Assembly (NCBI GenBank): GCA_023443315.1
Contig: JAEZVA010000014.1
Span: forward strand, 1-5,674
DNA: 5,674 nucleotides
Source: Bacillota bacterium
GTDB taxonomy: Bacteria; Bacillota; Clostridia; Oscillospirales; Ruminococcaceae
Direction of reading: 5' to 3'
Positions 1 to 5,330 of this stretch are shown here, piece after piece. How positions within the stretch are numbered: the stretch's first letter is position 1; each line of letters opens with the position of its first letter. Below the pieces are notes generated by a model. The model saw only the letters and a program-made list of their open reading frames with translations. It was not told where the DNA came from and searched no databases. Made by a program: the position numbers and the translations under genes.

Positions 1-302
1 AGCTGGTGCGACGAAACGTTGACCTAGAGCTGAAAATTGCGGTAGTTGCCCCAAACGGGGATTTTGTCTCGTACTGCGGGATGTGGTACGAGCATAGCCT
101 ACGAACCGCGGTGGTGGAGCCGGTTGCCACCGACCCCGACTACCGCCGCAAGGGTCTTGGCAGAGCCGCCGTGCTGGAGGGCGTGCGCCGTTGTGCGGAG
201 CGCGGGGCGGTGCGCGCGTTGGTGGGCTCGAGCCAGCAGTTTTACTACAGCATCGGCTTTCGGCCGTACGCAGCCTATACCCGCTGGCAAAAGCCGGAGT
301 AG
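1..302 (+). CDS. GNAT family N-acetyltransferase, C-terminal part (5' end outside window)
   Basis: This is the acetyl-CoA-binding half of a GCN5-related N-acetyltransferase, which would transfer an acetyl group from acetyl-CoA to an amine; the substrate cannot be read from the sequence. The frame is open to the window edge, and the GTG at 6-8 is probably internal, because the roughly 98 visible residues lack the N-terminal half of the fold. The reading 'EPVATDPDYRRKGLGRA' (to about 167) contains motif A, with the pyrophosphate-binding R-R-K-G-L-G at 144-161. The following helix is 'LEGVRRCAERGAVRALVGSS'. The family's closing motif, 'FYYSIGFRP', lies at 240-266. The order beta4, motif A, helix, 'FY.SIGF' is typical of GNAT enzymes. 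The stop is TAG at 300-302, and a terminator-like hairpin lies about 70 bp downstream. The family is confident; the specific function is unknown. Confidence 0.85.
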   Translation, partial: LVRRNVDLELKIAVVAPNGDFVSYCGMWYEHSLRTAVVEPVATDPDYRRKGLGRAAVLEGVRRCAERGAVRALVGSSQQFYYSIGFRPYAAYTRWQKPE

Positions 303-370
303 GCGAAGGAGCCTCTGCCTGCCCGCCACACGGTGGGTGTTGGATTGCAGAATAGAAAATATCCTTAAAA

Positions 371-425
371 CGCCGGGTTTGCGCACAAGTGCAGACCCGG
401 CGTCTACTATAATTTTAACTTTTTT
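371..425 (+). terminator. Probable terminator after the GNAT gene
   Basis: An inverted repeat at 371-384/389-402 can form a 14-bp hairpin, including two G-T pairs, closed by a 4-nt loop. Its base is a CGCCGGGT/ACCCGGCG stem. The region after it is T-rich, but the clean T-run (420-425) starts 17 nt past the stem, so this is a weaker match than a textbook intrinsic terminator. It separates the GNAT gene from the next promoter. Confidence 0.55.
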
Positions 426-450
426 CGTTTGCGAAAGATGGCATTTTCAA

Positions 451-478
451 TTGACTTCACTATATTCTATGATAAAAT
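451..478 (+). promoter_or_regulatory. Sigma-A-type promoter for the chemoreceptor operon
   Basis: A TTGACT -35 element (451-456) and a TAAAAT -10 element (473-478) are separated by 16 bp. Each has one mismatch to the TTGACA/TATAAT consensus. Transcription would begin near 484-486, inside the overlapping Fur box. It is the best promoter match upstream of the chemoreceptor gene. Confidence 0.65.
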
Positions 479-495
479 AATGTTAATCATTATCA
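476..495. promoter_or_regulatory. Fur box (ferric uptake regulator operator)
   Basis: The 15-mer TGTTAATCATTATCA (481-495) differs at one position from the 7-1-7 Bacillus-type Fur box TGATAATNATTATCA. The 19-bp stretch 476-494 matches 17 of 19 positions of the classical Fur consensus. It fits Fur better than the PerR (TTATAATNATTATAA) or Zur (TCGTAATNATTACGA) versions. It overlaps the end of the -10 element and the expected start point, the usual place for an iron-dependent repressor. The match is seen directly; repression by Fur is inferred. Confidence 0.72.
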
Positions 496-510
496 TTAAA
501 TGAAATGAAC

Positions 511-540
511 AAAACGATGCGGGCGTGTGCCCGCTGTTTT
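511..540 (+). other. Leader hairpin before the chemoreceptor gene, terminator-like
   Basis: A GCGGGC/GCCCGC stem (519-524/529-534) with a GTGT loop is flanked by AAAAC (511-515) and GTTTT (536-540). The flanks pair across a small internal loop. An A-tract/hairpin/T-tract layout resembles a short intrinsic terminator or attenuator, but the T-tract is only four bases. It lies between the promoter and the ribosome binding site, so it would be transcribed as leader RNA. Confidence 0.4.
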
Positions 541-545
541 AGATG

Positions 546-554
546 AAGGAAGGG
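546..554 (+). promoter_or_regulatory. Ribosome binding site that decides a TTG start
   Basis: AAGGAAGGG at 546-554 is a good Shine-Dalgarno match and lies 9 nt before the in-frame TTG at 564. The in-frame ATG at 543 has no Shine-Dalgarno sequence before it (the preceding bases are GCTGTTTTAG), and the Shine-Dalgarno would lie inside its own coding sequence. This favours TTG 564 as the true start. Confidence 0.65.
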
Positions 555-563
555 ATTATCCGT

Positions 564-2540
564 TTGAAAAGCATAAAAAGCAAGATTATTTTAAACACTA
601 TAGTCGTTACTATGCTGCTCGCTGTCGTAATGACGGGAATCCTTGCCGTGACGGCAAACAATCTAACCAATACGGTGCTAACAAGTACGCTGGAACCGTT
701 TGCAAAGATCGCCGCACAGAGCGTGGAGGGCAACCTGCATCTGCTGGGTGACCGCATCTTTATGCTGGCAGACAACGATACCATCACCTCGCCAGAAACC
801 ACCCGCGAGCAAAAGCAGGCACAGCTTACACAGGCGGCATCGGGCATTGAGTTTGTATGGCTGGGGCTGTATCACCCCGATGGCAGCCTGTATACCGGGT
901 ATGCGGGCAGTCCGTCAGCAATAAAGGACGGCTACCTGTACGAAATGCTAAAGACCACAGGTAACCTTGTGATTGATGATACCGCGGTAAATGGCGACGA
1001 CCTTACGGTTGCGGTGGGCATCCCCGTTTTTCAGGATGGGAAGGTAGCGTACTACCTTGCGGGCGCATACCGCTACGACCTACTTAACGATGTGCTGTCC
1101 AACATCCACATCGGGCACAGCGGGTACGCGCTAATCATCAACCACGACGGTAAAATAATCGCCCACGAAGATACCTCTGTGGTGTTTGACGGGCAAACCA
1201 TCGATTCGTTGTATACTGACGACACCGCGATGCACACCCTTGCCCAGAATATAAAGGCGGGGGAGATCGGCGTTACGCAGATCCCCGTAGGCGGCAAGCA
1301 GAACTATGTGGCGTACGCGCCAGTGCGCGGCGTGAACTGGAGCCTTGCTATGCTGGTGCCAAAGTCGGAGTTTGCGGCTACGACCAACCGCGCCATCCTG
1401 TACAGTATGTTGGTTGTCGGGGTGCTTATCGCCCTTGCCATCCTGTTCATCACACGCTTTTCAAACGAGATTTCTCGTTCGCTGTCCTCCGTTACCGACC
1501 GCATTCAGGGGCTTGCCCGCGGCGACCTTTCTACCCCGGTTGAGATTAGCAATACAAAGGATGAGGCGCATACGCTGTCGGTTGCCCTGCGCGACACCAT
1601 TAGCGACGTAAGCGGCTACATATTCAAGCTGCGCGAGGCACTCACGTCGCTTTCTCAGTCCAACCTTAACATTCAGGTGCACGGCGAGTTTTCGGGCGAT
1701 TTTGTGGTGATGAAGGACTCGCTCAACAGCATCATCGACTTTTTAAACGAGATACTGGCAAACCTCAAGCAGTCTGCAACGCTAATAGAGCATGGCGCGC
1801 GGGAGGTTTCTACCAGTGCGCAGATTGTGCATGTATCCTCCGAGCAGCAGAGCGAGGCGGTATCGCGCCTTGTGACCGAGACCGAGCGCATTTCGTCGGA
1901 CATCGGGGTAGTAAACGATAATGTAGAAACCGCCCGTACCCTGACCGGGGAGATTGTAAACCGCGTTTCTCAGGGCAGCGAGCAGATGAATAACACCCTA
2001 GAGGCGATGGAGCGTATTCGCAACAACGCAGACGAGATTACGAAGATTACAAAGCTGATGGAGGACATCGCGTTCCAGACCAACATCCTCGCACTGAACG
2101 CGGGCGTGGAAGCGGCACGTGCGGGCGCGGCAGGCAAGGGCTTTGCCGTGGTGGCGATGGAGGTACGCGAGCTTGCGGCAAAGAGCGCACAGTCCTCACA
2201 GCAAACCGCCGAGATGATTGCACACTCCACCGCCGCAGTTGCAGACGGTGTAAAGTTTGCAAAGCTGACGGCGGAGTTTATGGAGCAGATTGCGGGGATA
2301 TCGAGCAGGATCTCGGAGATTACCGAGGAACTGGTTGCGTCGGTTCGCAGTGAAAAAGAGGCGCTTGAGCATGTGTCGGGCGACATCTCGCAGATATCGG
2401 AGCTTGCTAGGCACAACCTTGACGCAAGCCGTGAATCGGCGGTGCTGAGCGAGGAGCTTTCGGCGTACTCGCAGGAGCTTGCGGATATGGCGGCGCGGTT
2501 TAAGCTGCGAAGCGGCCGCAACGCGAAAGGGGGAGTTTAA
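564..2540 (+). CDS. Methyl-accepting chemotaxis protein with extracellular dCache sensor
   Basis: This is a membrane chemoreceptor that would sense a ligand outside the cell and control CheA/CheW to steer flagellar motility. Numbering from TTG 564 (658 aa): TM1 at about 8-30; a large extracytoplasmic region at about 31-275; TM2 at about 278-299; HAMP at about 299-351. A second HAMP-like segment (about 354-405) has the pattern 'L...SQSNLNIQVHGEFSGDF', then comes the coiled-coil signalling domain. The dCache signature 'GHSGYALIINHDGKIIAH' begins near 184, and 'YVAYAPVRGVNWSLAMLVP' precedes TM2. The conserved hairpin tip, 'EDIAFQTNILALNAGVEAAR', spans 500-519. There is no C-terminal NWETF-type CheR tether. 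The alternative ATG at 543 would add seven residues. It is followed after 3 bp by an FMN-binding lipoprotein gene and preceded by a Fur box. The family is certain; the ligand is unknown. Confidence 0.95.
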   Translation: MKSIKSKIILNTIVVTMLLAVVMTGILAVTANNLTNTVLTSTLEPFAKIAAQSVEGNLHLLGDRIFMLADNDTITSPETTREQKQAQLTQAASGIEFVWLGLYHPDGSLYTGYAGSPSAIKDGYLYEMLKTTGNLVIDDTAVNGDDLTVAVGIPVFQDGKVAYYLAGAYRYDLLNDVLSNIHIGHSGYALIINHDGKIIAHEDTSVVFDGQTIDSLYTDDTAMHTLAQNIKAGEIGVTQIPVGGKQNYVAYAPVRGVNWSLAMLVPKSEFAATTNRAILYSMLVVGVLIALAILFITRFSNEISRSLSSVTDRIQGLARGDLSTPVEISNTKDEAHTLSVALRDTISDVSGYIFKLREALTSLSQSNLNIQVHGEFSGDFVVMKDSLNSIIDFLNEILANLKQSATLIEHGAREVSTSAQIVHVSSEQQSEAVSRLVTETERISSDIGVVNDNVETARTLTGEIVNRVSQGSEQMNNTLEAMERIRNNADEITKITKLMEDIAFQTNILALNAGVEAARAGAAGKGFAVVAMEVRELAAKSAQSSQQTAEMIAHSTAAVADGVKFAKLTAEFMEQIAGISSRISEITEELVASVRSEKEALEHVSGDISQISELARHNLDASRESAVLSEELSAYSQELADMAARFKLRSGRNAKGGV

Positions 2541-2543
2541 GCC

Positions 2544-3011
2544 ATGATGCGTTTTACACACACTGACCGCCGCTTGGGCTTAATGGTTGTAATTCTTATA
2601 TTGATTGCGTGTGCGGCGCTACTATTATCCTCCTGCCAGCAGGTGGGCAGCGCGCTGCAGGACGGCTACTATACCGCCGAGATGGCGGAGTTTGACGAAA
2701 AGGGCTGGAAGGAATACGTGACCATCGGCATCAGCGGTGGCGAGATTGTGACGGTGGAGTTTAACGCCAAAAACGCGAGCGGGCTGATTAAGGCGTGGGA
2801 TATGGCGTACATGCGCCGGATGAACGAAAAGATGGGCACCTACCCCACCCGCTACACCCGTACCTATGCTGCGTCGCTGATACGGTCACAGTCGCCAAAC
2901 CGGATTGATGCGGTTGCGGGGGCTTCGGTGTCGGGCTGGAACTTTTCGTCGCTGATTTCGGCGGCACTAGATAACGCCAAAACGGGTGACCGAGCGGTCG
3001 CGCTGGTATAA
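2544..3011 (+). CDS. FMN-binding domain lipoprotein
   Basis: A 155-aa protein predicted to be anchored on the outer face of the cytoplasmic membrane as a flavin carrier. A hydrophobic signal (about 11-28) ends in a lipobox, L28-S29-S30-C31, so Cys31 should be lipidated. The rest is one FMN_bind-type domain. It begins 'DGYYTAEMAEFDEKGWKEYV', with a 'GGEIVTVEFNAKN' strand, and ends 'RIDAVAGASVSGWNFSSLI'. The segment D122-A-V-A-G-A-S128 matches the D-x-x-(S/A)-G-A-(S/T) site where ApbE attaches FMN covalently, with Ser128 as likely acceptor. Related domains occur in RnfG, NqrC and the Listeria lipoprotein PplA. The gene starts 3 bp after the chemoreceptor stop, with AAAGGGGGAG (2526-2535) as ribosome binding site overlapping that gene's end, so the two are probably cotranscribed. 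A second ATG at 2547 is possible. The redox partner is unknown. Confidence 0.88.
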   Translation: MMRFTHTDRRLGLMVVILILIACAALLLSSCQQVGSALQDGYYTAEMAEFDEKGWKEYVTIGISGGEIVTVEFNAKNASGLIKAWDMAYMRRMNEKMGTYPTRYTRTYAASLIRSQSPNRIDAVAGASVSGWNFSSLISAALDNAKTGDRAVALV

Positions 3012-3068
3012 TAGCCAACCTGCGGTTGGCATTATGAAAACCTTCGCATAGCCAACCTTCGGTTGGTA

Positions 3069-3089
3069 TTAGGAGAACCTTCGGTTCTC
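3069..3089. repeat. 21-bp palindromic repeat, copy 1
   Basis: This 21-bp sequence is identical to 3287-3307. Its core is a GAGAACC/GGTTCTC stem (3073-3079/3083-3089) with loop TTC. It is followed by 'TGGTTTTCGG', so this copy could act as a weak terminator for the FMN-binding lipoprotein gene. Confidence 0.7.
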
Positions 3090-3217
3090 TGGTTTTCGGT
3101 ACTATTTCAGATTGATGGTTGGCATTGGCAATCGCCCGCATATTACCACTACAACACCACGGGACGTCGAGGACGCCGTCCCCTACAATTGAGAAACTCA
3201 AAAATGTGGTAACAAAC

Positions 3218-3237
3218 GGAACGGTCAAGACCGTTCC
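3218..3237. repeat. Palindrome with 9-bp stem
   Basis: GGAACGGTC (3218-3226) and GACCGTTCC (3229-3237) form a perfect 9-bp stem around AA, followed by 'CTACG'. Together with the hairpin at 3161-3182 followed by 'CCTAC', it looks like a member of a 'hairpin + CCCTAC' repeat family. Confidence 0.65.
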
Positions 3238-3241
3238 CTAC

Positions 3242-3286
3242 GCATCGCCAAGCTAAAGCTAAGCATCGCCAAGCTAAAGCTTGGCG
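3242..3286. repeat. Tandem 19-bp direct repeat ending in a hairpin
   Basis: A 19-bp unit at 3242-3260 (GCATCGCCAAGCTAAAGCT) is repeated exactly at 3263-3281, a 21-bp period. The second copy continues into CGCCAAGCT (3267-3275)/AGCTTGGCG (3278-3286), a 9-bp hairpin. The first copy lacks the closing GGCG, so it looks like a partial duplication of one palindromic unit. Confidence 0.75.
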
Positions 3287-3307
3287 TTAGGAGAACCTTC
3301 GGTTCTC
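3287..3307. repeat. 21-bp palindromic repeat, copy 2
   Basis: An exact copy of 3069-3089, 218 bp downstream. It directly abuts the hairpin at 3267-3286, showing how repeat units are stacked head to tail here. Confidence 0.7.
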
Positions 3308-3382
3308 GGCACTTATTTAAGTTTGCGGTTGTTGTTCAAAAAACCATACGGTTTTCCGCGGTATATAAAAAACCAACCGTAG

Positions 3383-3404
3383 GGAGCGACGCCCTCGTCG
3401 CTCC
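3383..3404. repeat. Palindrome with 9-bp stem beside 'CCGTAGGG'
   Basis: GGAGCGACG (3383-3391) and CGTCGCTCC (3396-3404) pair perfectly around CCCT. The left edge reads 'AACCGTAGGGAGCGAC' and the right edge 'CCGTCCCT'. This edge and stem resemble a widespread type of small interspersed palindrome in Clostridia; that resemblance is from memory and was not checked against other genomes. Confidence 0.65.
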
Positions 3405-3542
3405 GTCCCTGACCAGTTTAGACAGGAAGCTTAATTGATGCCTATGGTGATATTCGCAACGTAGGGTTGCATCTCCACCTTCGGTTGGGTTGAAGCATAA
3501 TAATAACCTTCGGAAATCCGTTTTGACGGGAGGAAGCAGTAG

Positions 3543-3923
3543 ATGAGCAAAAGAAGTATTACCAGCAAGCTCATTTGGGGCGCGGGCAACGCCGTGTGCC
3601 TTGCCGTTGGGTACTGGCTGTGCCGGTATGCGCTGTTTGACCTGCACGGCATGAAGCAGTGGTCGAATGCGCTGGCGATAGTGGGCTTTATTGTGCTACT
3701 GATTGCATCCGCCGCAGGGCTTCGGTTTTTGGCTTCGGCGGCGGCACTGGGTTACCCTCTGGCGTTTGGCATCGCGATGGCGACCTTCACATATGGCGTT
3801 GACCAAGGCGGCGGCAGGACAAGCAACGAATGGATTATCTGGGGCGCGGGGTATCTGTTGTGTATGGTAATCGGTATTGCCGCTGACATCATAAGCAGGC
3901 GAAAAACCAAGGCGGGCGGATAA
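3543..3923 (+). CDS. Small four-helix membrane protein of unknown function
   Basis: I do not recognise the family of this 126-aa protein. It shows four likely membrane segments, at about 10-32, 41-62, 64-85 and 97-117, with short loops. The N-terminus (MSKRSITSK) and C-terminus (SRRKTKAGG) are basic, which suggests both ends lie in the cytoplasm. The longest loop, 'YGVDQGGGRTSNE' (about 84-96), is polar and Gly-rich. There are no catalytic motifs, and Cys residues at 19, 27 and 107 are scattered. A strong ribosome binding site, GGGAGGA (3528-3534), lies 8 nt before the ATG, which supports a real gene. It follows the palindrome mosaic and ends at a clear terminator (3965-3993), so it is probably transcribed alone. 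I found no convincing promoter for it. Confidence 0.8.
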   Translation: MSKRSITSKLIWGAGNAVCLAVGYWLCRYALFDLHGMKQWSNALAIVGFIVLLIASAAGLRFLASAAALGYPLAFGIAMATFTYGVDQGGGRTSNEWIIWGAGYLLCMVIGIAADIISRRKTKAGG

Positions 3924-3964
3924 GAGCCGACGGCGGTTAAAGCAAGTTTTTTGCAAAGTAGTTG

Positions 3965-3993
3965 ACGGGGAGCAGGAATGCTTCCCGTTTTTT
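3965..3993 (+). terminator. Intrinsic terminator after the four-helix protein gene
   Basis: A 9-bp stem (3965-3973/3980-3988, one G-T pair) closes a 6-nt loop and runs straight into a T6 tract (3988-3993). It lies 41 bp after the stop codon and separates this gene from the CPBP protease gene. Confidence 0.88.
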
Positions 3994-4097
3994 GTTGTGC
4001 AAAGAAGGGGTAATATGCCAGTGCAGTTGAAGCAGCACAAGGCAGTGCCTCGTTTCAATAGGTAAGACCCTGTATTTGGCGCCGAAAGGATGATACA

Positions 4098-4925
4098 ATG
4101 ACACAACAAGACCCGTTATATCAAAAAAGACCGCTGCTGTTTGCGGCGGGCATCACGGCTTTGTTCATTGGGCTTGCGCTGCTGGTTGGCATGCTGTTGT
4201 CGCCGTTTGCGAACCGTGCCGACGGCGGACTGCTTTACTATGCGGTTCGTTTTGCAAAACGCCTGCTGCTTGTGACGGCGTTTGGCTGGGTAGCGTGGAA
4301 AACAAGGCTAAAACCGCCGCTGTTTTGCGTTCGGCTTGACGGGGTGCTTGTTGCGGCTTGTGTAAGCCTTGTGGTAGTAAATCTGTCGGTACCGCACCTG
4401 TTTGATGTGCGGTCGTGGTTATTTGCCGTGCAAAACCCGCTTACCACTGTTGCTGTGGGGCTGGACTGCATGATGACTTCAATACTCGAGGAGCTTGTGT
4501 TTCGCGGCGTGGTGCTTGGCGCTCTGCTTAAAGGGTGGGGGCAGAAACAATGCGGTAAGCTCGGTGCTGTTGTTGTTTCGAGTGTTTTATTTGGGCTAGT
4601 ACACCTGATTAACCTTGCCGGAAATCCCGCTGCCCTGTTTGAGGTGTTGGAGCAGGTAGGGTACAGCACCCTCATCGGCATCCTGCTTGCGGCGGCGGTA
4701 CTGCGCACCGGTGGGCTTGTGTTTTCGGTTGCGGTACACGCGTTGTTTAACCTTGTGTTCGATTATGCCGAGCTGCTGCCGTTTACCCCTAACGTTGCAT
4801 GGTATGGCGGGGCAGCCGAAACGGTTGTACTACTAGTGGCGTACCTGTGTCTTGCCGCGGCGGGCATCTTTACGGTGGTGCGCGCGGTAGATGCGCGGGG
4901 CAGTCAGCCTGTGCGTCCGAAATAA
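4098..4925 (+). CDS. CPBP family intramembrane glutamic endopeptidase
   Basis: A 275-aa polytopic membrane protein of the CPBP (CAAX protease and bacteriocin-processing; Rce1/Abi) family, whose members cleave peptide bonds within the membrane. All three family motifs are present: E131-E132-x-x-x-R136 in 'EELVFRGVVLG', F165-x-x-x-H169 in 'VLFGLVHL', and H214-x-x-x-N218 in 'HALFNLVFD'. Glu131/Glu132, His169 and His214 would form the active site, so the enzyme looks intact. Hydrophobic segments begin at about 13-34 and continue to the C-terminus (about 240-262). A ribosome binding site, AAAGGA (4085-4090), lies 7 nt before the ATG. The gene is isolated by a terminator upstream and a new promoter downstream. 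No bacteriocin or peptide gene is nearby, so the substrate is unknown; some relatives act in peptide maturation or self-immunity. Confidence 0.92.
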   Translation: MTQQDPLYQKRPLLFAAGITALFIGLALLVGMLLSPFANRADGGLLYYAVRFAKRLLLVTAFGWVAWKTRLKPPLFCVRLDGVLVAACVSLVVVNLSVPHLFDVRSWLFAVQNPLTTVAVGLDCMMTSILEELVFRGVVLGALLKGWGQKQCGKLGAVVVSSVLFGLVHLINLAGNPAALFEVLEQVGYSTLIGILLAAAVLRTGGLVFSVAVHALFNLVFDYAELLPFTPNVAWYGGAAETVVLLVAYLCLAAAGIFTVVRAVDARGSQPVRPK

Positions 4926-4954
4926 AGGTTTATGTGATAAATAAACGTTAGTGG

Positions 4955-4984
4955 TTGACAAACGCTTTACCGATGTGATATCAT
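4955..4984 (+). promoter_or_regulatory. Promoter of the T-box / TrpB2 unit
   Basis: A perfect TTGACA -35 (4955-4960) and a TATCAT -10 (4979-4984, one mismatch) are 18 bp apart. Transcription would start near 4990-4992, just upstream of the T-box Stem I. This position and quality make it the likely promoter for the riboswitch and the TrpB2 gene. Confidence 0.78.
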
Positions 4985-5010
4985 GAACTCACAAACACAG
5001 ATATTGTAAA

Positions 5011-5290
5011 CCGATGATTAAGAAGAGTAGGCATTGTTCAACGGGTACAGAGAGCCGCCGATTGGTGCGAGTGCGGCGCCGCATGATTTTGCCGAATGGA
5101 CTTATGAGGGTGGCCGAAAGGTAGCGCGTTACAAACGCAAAGCCGAGTAGTAGCCAACGGGAGCTTCGCCCGTTACCAAGGAAGCGCGCATGACGGTGCG
5201 CGGAGCAAGCGGGCTTTTTTAAGCCAATGTGGGTGGTACCGCAGGAGTATAAACTCTTGTCCCTGTTTATTCAGGGGCAAGGGTTTTTTT
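5011..5290 (+). promoter_or_regulatory. T-box riboswitch, tryptophan type (specifier UGG)
   Basis: A tRNA-sensing leader RNA that lets transcription continue when uncharged tRNA binds. In order: the AGUA S-turn motif in 'AGAAGAGTA' (AGTA 5026-5029); a helix GGCA (5030-5033)/TGCC (5090-5093); the 'AGAGAG' motif (5049-5054); and the distal loop TTGGTGCGAG inside a GCCGC/GCGGC stem (5054-5077). The specifier strand GAATGGACTTA contains TGG at 5097-5099, followed by the usual A. Hairpins at 5156-5174 and 5185-5202 follow. The T-box sequence TGGGTGGTACCGCA (5230-5243) differs from AGGGTGGNACCGCG only at its two ends. The antiterminator pairs GGG 5231-5233 with CCC 5261-5263 and GCA 5241-5243 with TGT 5258-5260, in competition with the terminator. 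The UGG specifier agrees with the downstream TrpB2 gene. Confidence 0.93.
5251..5290 (+). terminator. T-box terminator hairpin
   Basis: A 12-bp stem (5254-5265/5272-5283, two G-T pairs), extendable by three A-T pairs, closes a TTTATT loop and is followed by T7 (5284-5290). Its 5' arm contains the TGTCCC (5258-5263) needed by the antiterminator, so the two structures exclude each other, as expected for a transcription-control T-box. Confidence 0.9.
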
Positions 5291-5330
5291 GTTGTATCGC
5301 CGCAATAAACCCGCATTTTTAAGCCGTTAA

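Larger units (their letters stand above)
3012..3542. repeat. Gene-free mosaic of short palindromes
   Basis: No convincing gene lies here. The stretch is packed with short perfect hairpins: 3014-3030, 3051-3067, 3072-3090, 3161-3182, 3218-3237, 3267-3286, 3291-3307, 3340-3355, 3383-3404 and 3456-3470. The core ACCTTCGGT recurs at 3056, 3078, 3296 and 3477, with a relative, AACCTTCGG, at 3505. Several units carry a 'GTAGGG' or 'CCCTAC' edge (about 3181, 3236, 3379, 3461), resembling the small interspersed palindromes common in Clostridia genomes. Some hairpins may stop transcription or protect the 3' end of the upstream operon, but none has a strong T-run. Confidence 0.75.

Noticed and set aside
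46..480. A 144-codon + strand frame overlapping the GNAT gene
   Set aside because: It is an alternative frame of the GNAT coding sequence that runs into the spacer and terminator; its composition is Arg/Ser/Trp-rich and no ribosome binding site is evident.
543..545. ATG 543 as the chemoreceptor start
   Set aside because: No Shine-Dalgarno precedes it, while a good one lies inside the first codons and points to TTG 564. It is not excluded.
1970..2521. A 183-codon open frame on the minus strand inside the chemoreceptor gene
   Set aside because: It is rich in Ser, Ala and Cys as expected for the reverse of a coiled-coil coding strand, has no domain signal, and lies fully within a clear gene.
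3073..3089. Extra-stable C(UUCG)G tetraloop in the repeated hairpins
   Set aside because: CTTCGG is present, but the stem pairs in a register that gives a TTC or CTTCG loop, so the tetraloop geometry does not fit the helix.
2788..3228. A minus-strand open frame across the lipoprotein gene end and the palindromes
   Set aside because: It covers a real gene and repeated palindromes, and its translation shows no family pattern.
3012..3520. CRISPR array
   Set aside because: Repeats are short, unequal in spacing and of several different types; there are no regular spacers or cas genes.
3336..3647. Minus-strand open frames across the palindrome mosaic
   Set aside because: They consist of hairpin repeats plus the reverse of the four-helix gene, with no recognisable protein signal.
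3994..4097. A promoter for the CPBP gene
   Set aside because: TTGAAG (4027-4032) has no acceptable -10 at 16-18 bp, so no promoter could be supported here.
5203..5225. Second terminator in the T-box, from the T6 run at 5215-5220
   Set aside because: The T-run is the loop of a small GGCTT/AAGCC hairpin before the T-box sequence and lacks a strong GC stem directly upstream; it fits a T-box linker helix better.
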